From assembly GCA_937900165.1 (NCBI GenBank), contig CALCCX010000439.1, forward strand, positions 1-9,252: DNA of 9,252 bases, in the 5' to 3' direction. A program made the translations under genes and the position numbers. Below are positions 7,644-9,252 of this stretch, in pieces. Source of the DNA: an uncultured Acidimicrobiia bacterium (GTDB lineage Bacteria; Actinomycetota; Acidimicrobiia; Spongiisociales; Spongiisociaceae). The notes under the pieces are model-generated. The model saw nothing but the letters and a program-made list of their open reading frames with translations. It made no database searches and had not been told where the DNA came from. Within the stretch, counting starts at the first letter, position 1. Every line of letters starts with the position of its first letter.

Positions 7644-8607
7644 TCGAATTCTCGATTCCGAACGCGAGTAGGTGGCTGGGAACGATGGATAGCCGTTCTG
7701 CTTCGTGATCCAGGTCACCCTTGATCAGTCCAACGAAGTGTTTGAGCTGCATCGCAAGCGGCTCGCCTTCTTGGCGCACGAATGGGATATCGATGACGGT
7801 GTCGGCTCTGTAGCCTCCGTCAATCGGGCTCTGTTCGTGGTGGACGTGTCTGTAGACGGTCATGGTCCGGCGCATCAGATCCAGTTCGATCTGTTCGACT
7901 GGGGTCGTAACCGTGATCTCTCTGATCTTGCGCTGCGCTGCCCTGCTCGCCGAAAGGGCGGCTATTCCGCCGTCTTCGAGCCGCAAGGAGCAGGCGGCGA
8001 TTTCGGCCAGTCGGGTGCTGGGAGATACCCAACCGATCGGGTCTGGGCCGGCTGTGGGTTGACTGCCGCTCAATCGAATGGCGAGATCGAGATCGTGGAT
8101 GAGCAGGTCGTACACCACGCTGATGGCGGCACGAGAGTTGGGAGGCGAGTGGCGGGTGGCGGTGATGTGGAGCGGAGTCGAACCGTCCAGGCGTTTGAGT
8201 GTCGCTGAAATCACCGGGTTGAATCGTTCAACGAACCCGCACATGATCGGAACATCTGCGATGGCTGCCTGGGCCACGATTTCGCCGCAGCTTGGCTCGT
8301 CCATCGTGAGCGGCTTTTCGATCAGGACCGGTAGTCCGGCTTCGAGCATTGGGAGCGAGACCTCGGCATGACTGAAGCCCGGCGTGGCGATGATGGCGGC
8401 GTCGGCGGCCACGGCGGCGCCCGGGTCGGTCGACCACTCGACTCCGTATTCGACAGCGGTTGAGGATGCCCTTGCCTGATCGTTATCGACAATCATTGCA
8501 AGAGTGGCGATCTCTGATTCTGCGATCGCCCGAATATGCAGCGACCCCATTGCTCCGGCGCCAACGACGGCGACCCGAGGGCGAGCAGCTCTGAGCACGG
8601 CAGACAT
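7615..8607 (-). CDS. Gfo/Idh/MocA family NAD(P)-dependent sugar oxidoreductase
   Basis: This 330-residue dehydrogenase of the glucose-fructose oxidoreductase/inositol dehydrogenase family oxidises or reduces a hydroxyl or keto group, often on a sugar nucleotide. The N-terminal Rossmann fold shows VAVVGAGAMG (12-21). IIATPGFSHAEV is followed by LIEKPLTMD, in which the conserved EKP (97-99) carries the catalytic-site lysine. The second domain has VVYDLLIHDLDLAIRL (164-179), with the His-Asp pair (171-172) typical of the active site. The length is normal for the family. The start is ATG 8607, with only a weak AGG upstream. It is the likely partner of the convergent aminotransferase: paired enzymes of these two families (for example GnnA/GnnB and the Wlb proteins) oxidise C3 of a UDP-GlcNAc-type sugar and then aminate it. 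That substrate is an inference. An inverted repeat abuts its start codon. Confidence 0.9.
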   Translation of the reverse strand: MSAVLRAARPRVAVVGAGAMGSLHIRAIAESEIATLAMIVDNDQARASSTAVEYGVEWSTDPGAAVAADAAIIATPGFSHAEVSLPMLEAGLPVLIEKPLTMDEPSCGEIVAQAAIADVPIMCGFVERFNPVISATLKRLDGSTPLHITATRHSPPNSRAAISVVYDLLIHDLDLAIRLSGSQPTAGPDPIGWVSPSTRLAEIAACSLRLEDGGIAALSASRAAQRKIREITVTTPVEQIELDLMRRTMTVYRHVHHEQSPIDGGYRADTVIDIPFVRQEGEPLAMQLKHFVGLIKGDLDHEAERLSIVPSHLLAFGIENSISPIGALAN

Positions 8608-8640
8608 AGCTGGCCTGTCGACTGTTCAGATCGCCAGCTA
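8607..8640. repeat. Inverted repeat at the oxidoreductase start codon
   Basis: Two perfect 8-bp arms, TAGCTGGC (8607-8614) and GCCAGCTA (8633-8640), flank an 18-base spacer. Within the spacer, CTG (8615-8617) and CAG (8627-8629) could extend the pairing. The left arm includes the first base of the minus-strand ATG. In RNA this could fold into a hairpin in the oxidoreductase leader that hides the start; in DNA it could be an operator. Function is inferred only from symmetry and position. Confidence 0.4.
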
Positions 8641-8661
8641 AGCCTGGATCCTTTGCACGAT

Positions 8662-8673
8662 TCTCGGCCGAGA
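8662..8673. promoter_or_regulatory. 12-bp perfect palindrome, candidate operator
   Basis: TCTCGGCCGAGA is a perfect palindrome in the divergent region between the oxidoreductase and moaA. Gap-free symmetry of this length suits a dimeric repressor or activator site. The core is GC-rich, so chance is not negligible. I cannot assign a regulator. Confidence 0.3.
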
Positions 8674-8797
8674 CGTCCAAGCTTCTCGCGCCAAACCGCT
8701 CATGGCCTTGTTGGGTCTGGTTGGTCGCGCATGGCGGTCACTCAACCACAAATTGTTACCTTGCGAGCTTGCCAACCGGCTAGTCGAAACTGCGCGG

Positions 8798-8803
8798 TAT
8801 TGT
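8798..8803 (+). promoter_or_regulatory. Candidate -10 element for a leaderless moaA transcript
   Basis: TATTGT fits the TANNNT pattern of actinobacterial -10 boxes. It lies exactly at -12 to -7 relative to the A of the moaA ATG (8810), so transcription would begin on the start codon. No Shine-Dalgarno sequence precedes this ATG, which agrees with leaderless translation. No -35 box is visible at 17-18 bp spacing. Confidence 0.4.
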
Positions 8804-8809
8804 GCGGTC

Positions 8810-9166
8810 ATGCAACCTGTTGTAGTCGACACCAGAGGTCGGCCTGTCCGCGATCTGCGAATCTCGGTGACCGACCGCTGCAATTTTCGGTGTGGCTATT
8901 GCATGCCGGCCGAGATTTTCAACCGTGAGTACGAATTCTTGTCTCGGGATCTGTTGCTGTCGTTCGAGGAGATCACGAGGGTGGCGAGGGCCTTCGCTCA
9001 GCTCGGCACTTCCAAGATCCGCCTGACCGGAGGTGAACCACTGCTTCGCAAAGGCATCGAAGACCTGGTTGCCTTGTTGGCCGAGATTGGCGATCTGGAA
9101 CTGACCCTCACCACCAACGGATCGTTATTGGCTCGCAAAGCGGAGGCACTGGCCAAGGCAGGACTT
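8810..9166 (+). CDS. moaA: GTP 3',8-cyclase MoaA, N-terminal part, truncated by adapter
   Basis: This radical-SAM enzyme converts GTP to 3',8-cyclo-7,8-dihydro-GTP in the first step of molybdenum cofactor synthesis. Only 119 codons of the usual ~330 are present. The 4Fe-4S site that binds SAM is CNFRCGYC with cysteines 24, 28 and 31 (CX3CX2C), preceded by DLRISVTDR and followed by MP, as in MoaA. GGEP (74-77) contacts SAM methionine, and LTTNG (100-104) is the next strand. The C-terminal half with the second cluster and the GG tail is not in the window. The frame is open upstream to 8702, but those residues do not resemble MoaA, while MQPVVVDTRGRPVRDLRIS is the normal family start. The true sequence ends at AKAGL; the following RSEEHTSELQSH comes from adapter. 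It is divergent from the oxidoreductase. Confidence 0.93.
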
Positions 9167-9252
9167 AGATCGGAAGAGCACACGTCTGAACTCCAGTCAC
9201 ACTGATATATCTCGTATGCCGTCTTCTGCTTGAAAAAAAAAAAAACAAAATT
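9167..9252 (+). other. Illumina TruSeq adapter read-through plus poly-A (artifact)
   Basis: The last 86 bases are not genomic. 9167-9200 matches the TruSeq Read 2/index adapter beginning AGATCGGAAGAGC. 9201-9206 is ACTGAT, a six-base index (the one I recall as TruSeq index 25), followed by AT. 9209-9232 is the P7 flow-cell sequence beginning ATCTCGTATGCC and ending CTGCTTG. From 9233 the sequence is almost pure A, as seen when sequencing runs past the end of the molecule. Its translation fused to MoaA (RSEEHTSELQS) is a contamination signature found in sequence databases. Confidence 0.98.

Noticed and set aside
7705..8208. 167-codon plus-strand ORF
   Set aside because: Antisense to the Gfo/Idh/MocA gene, whose protein has intact family motifs; this frame has none.
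8702..8809. 36-codon N-terminal extension of moaA
   Set aside because: The residues do not resemble MoaA, the family start matches ATG 8810, and the candidate -10 box lies in this stretch.
8998..9183. Minus-strand ORF starting MCSSDL
   Set aside because: Its start codon and first residues are reverse-complement adapter sequence and the rest is antisense to moaA; a contamination product.

Overview
The window looks like one end of a metagenomic or draft-assembly contig from a high-GC bacterium. GC is roughly 60% by eye, GTG and TTG starts are in use, and one start appears leaderless. This would suit an actinobacterium (an Acidimicrobiia-type lineage is one guess), but nothing here fixes the taxonomy. 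The biological sequence stops at 9166. From 9167 to the end is Illumina TruSeq adapter plus poly-A, which is not genomic.

Layout: (1) 1-536 (+) is the 3' part of a PLP-dependent threonine/serine dehydratase cut by the contig start. (2) 590-6286 (-) is a glycosyltransferase block. A very large multidomain glycosyltransferase (about 1512 aa) is followed one base later by a 362-aa GT2 enzyme, and eight bases after that by a tiny ORF that reads like the collapsed N-terminus of a third GT2 gene. (3) 6287-6542 is a divergent intergenic region. (4) 6543-7643 (+) is a DegT/DnrJ/EryC1/StrS sugar aminotransferase. It overlaps tail to tail by 29 bp with a Gfo/Idh/MocA NAD(P)-dependent oxidoreductase on the minus strand (7615-8607). 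(5) 8608-8809 is a divergent intergenic region with two inverted-repeat elements and a probable leaderless promoter. (6) 8810-9166 (+) is the first 119 codons of moaA (GTP 3',8-cyclase), cut off by the adapter.

The central genes make sense together as part of a surface-glycan or glycoprotein locus. The oxidoreductase and aminotransferase are the classic pair for oxidising a sugar nucleotide and aminating the resulting keto group, and the glycosyltransferases would assemble the sugars. They lie between two housekeeping-type genes (threonine dehydratase and moaA), as expected for an accessory glycan insert. The most unusual items are the large glycosyltransferase, which appears to stack four GT-A-like units of which only two keep good motifs; the remnant third GT2 gene; and the adapter carry-over. 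I saw no CRISPR array, insertion sequence, tRNA or rRNA.
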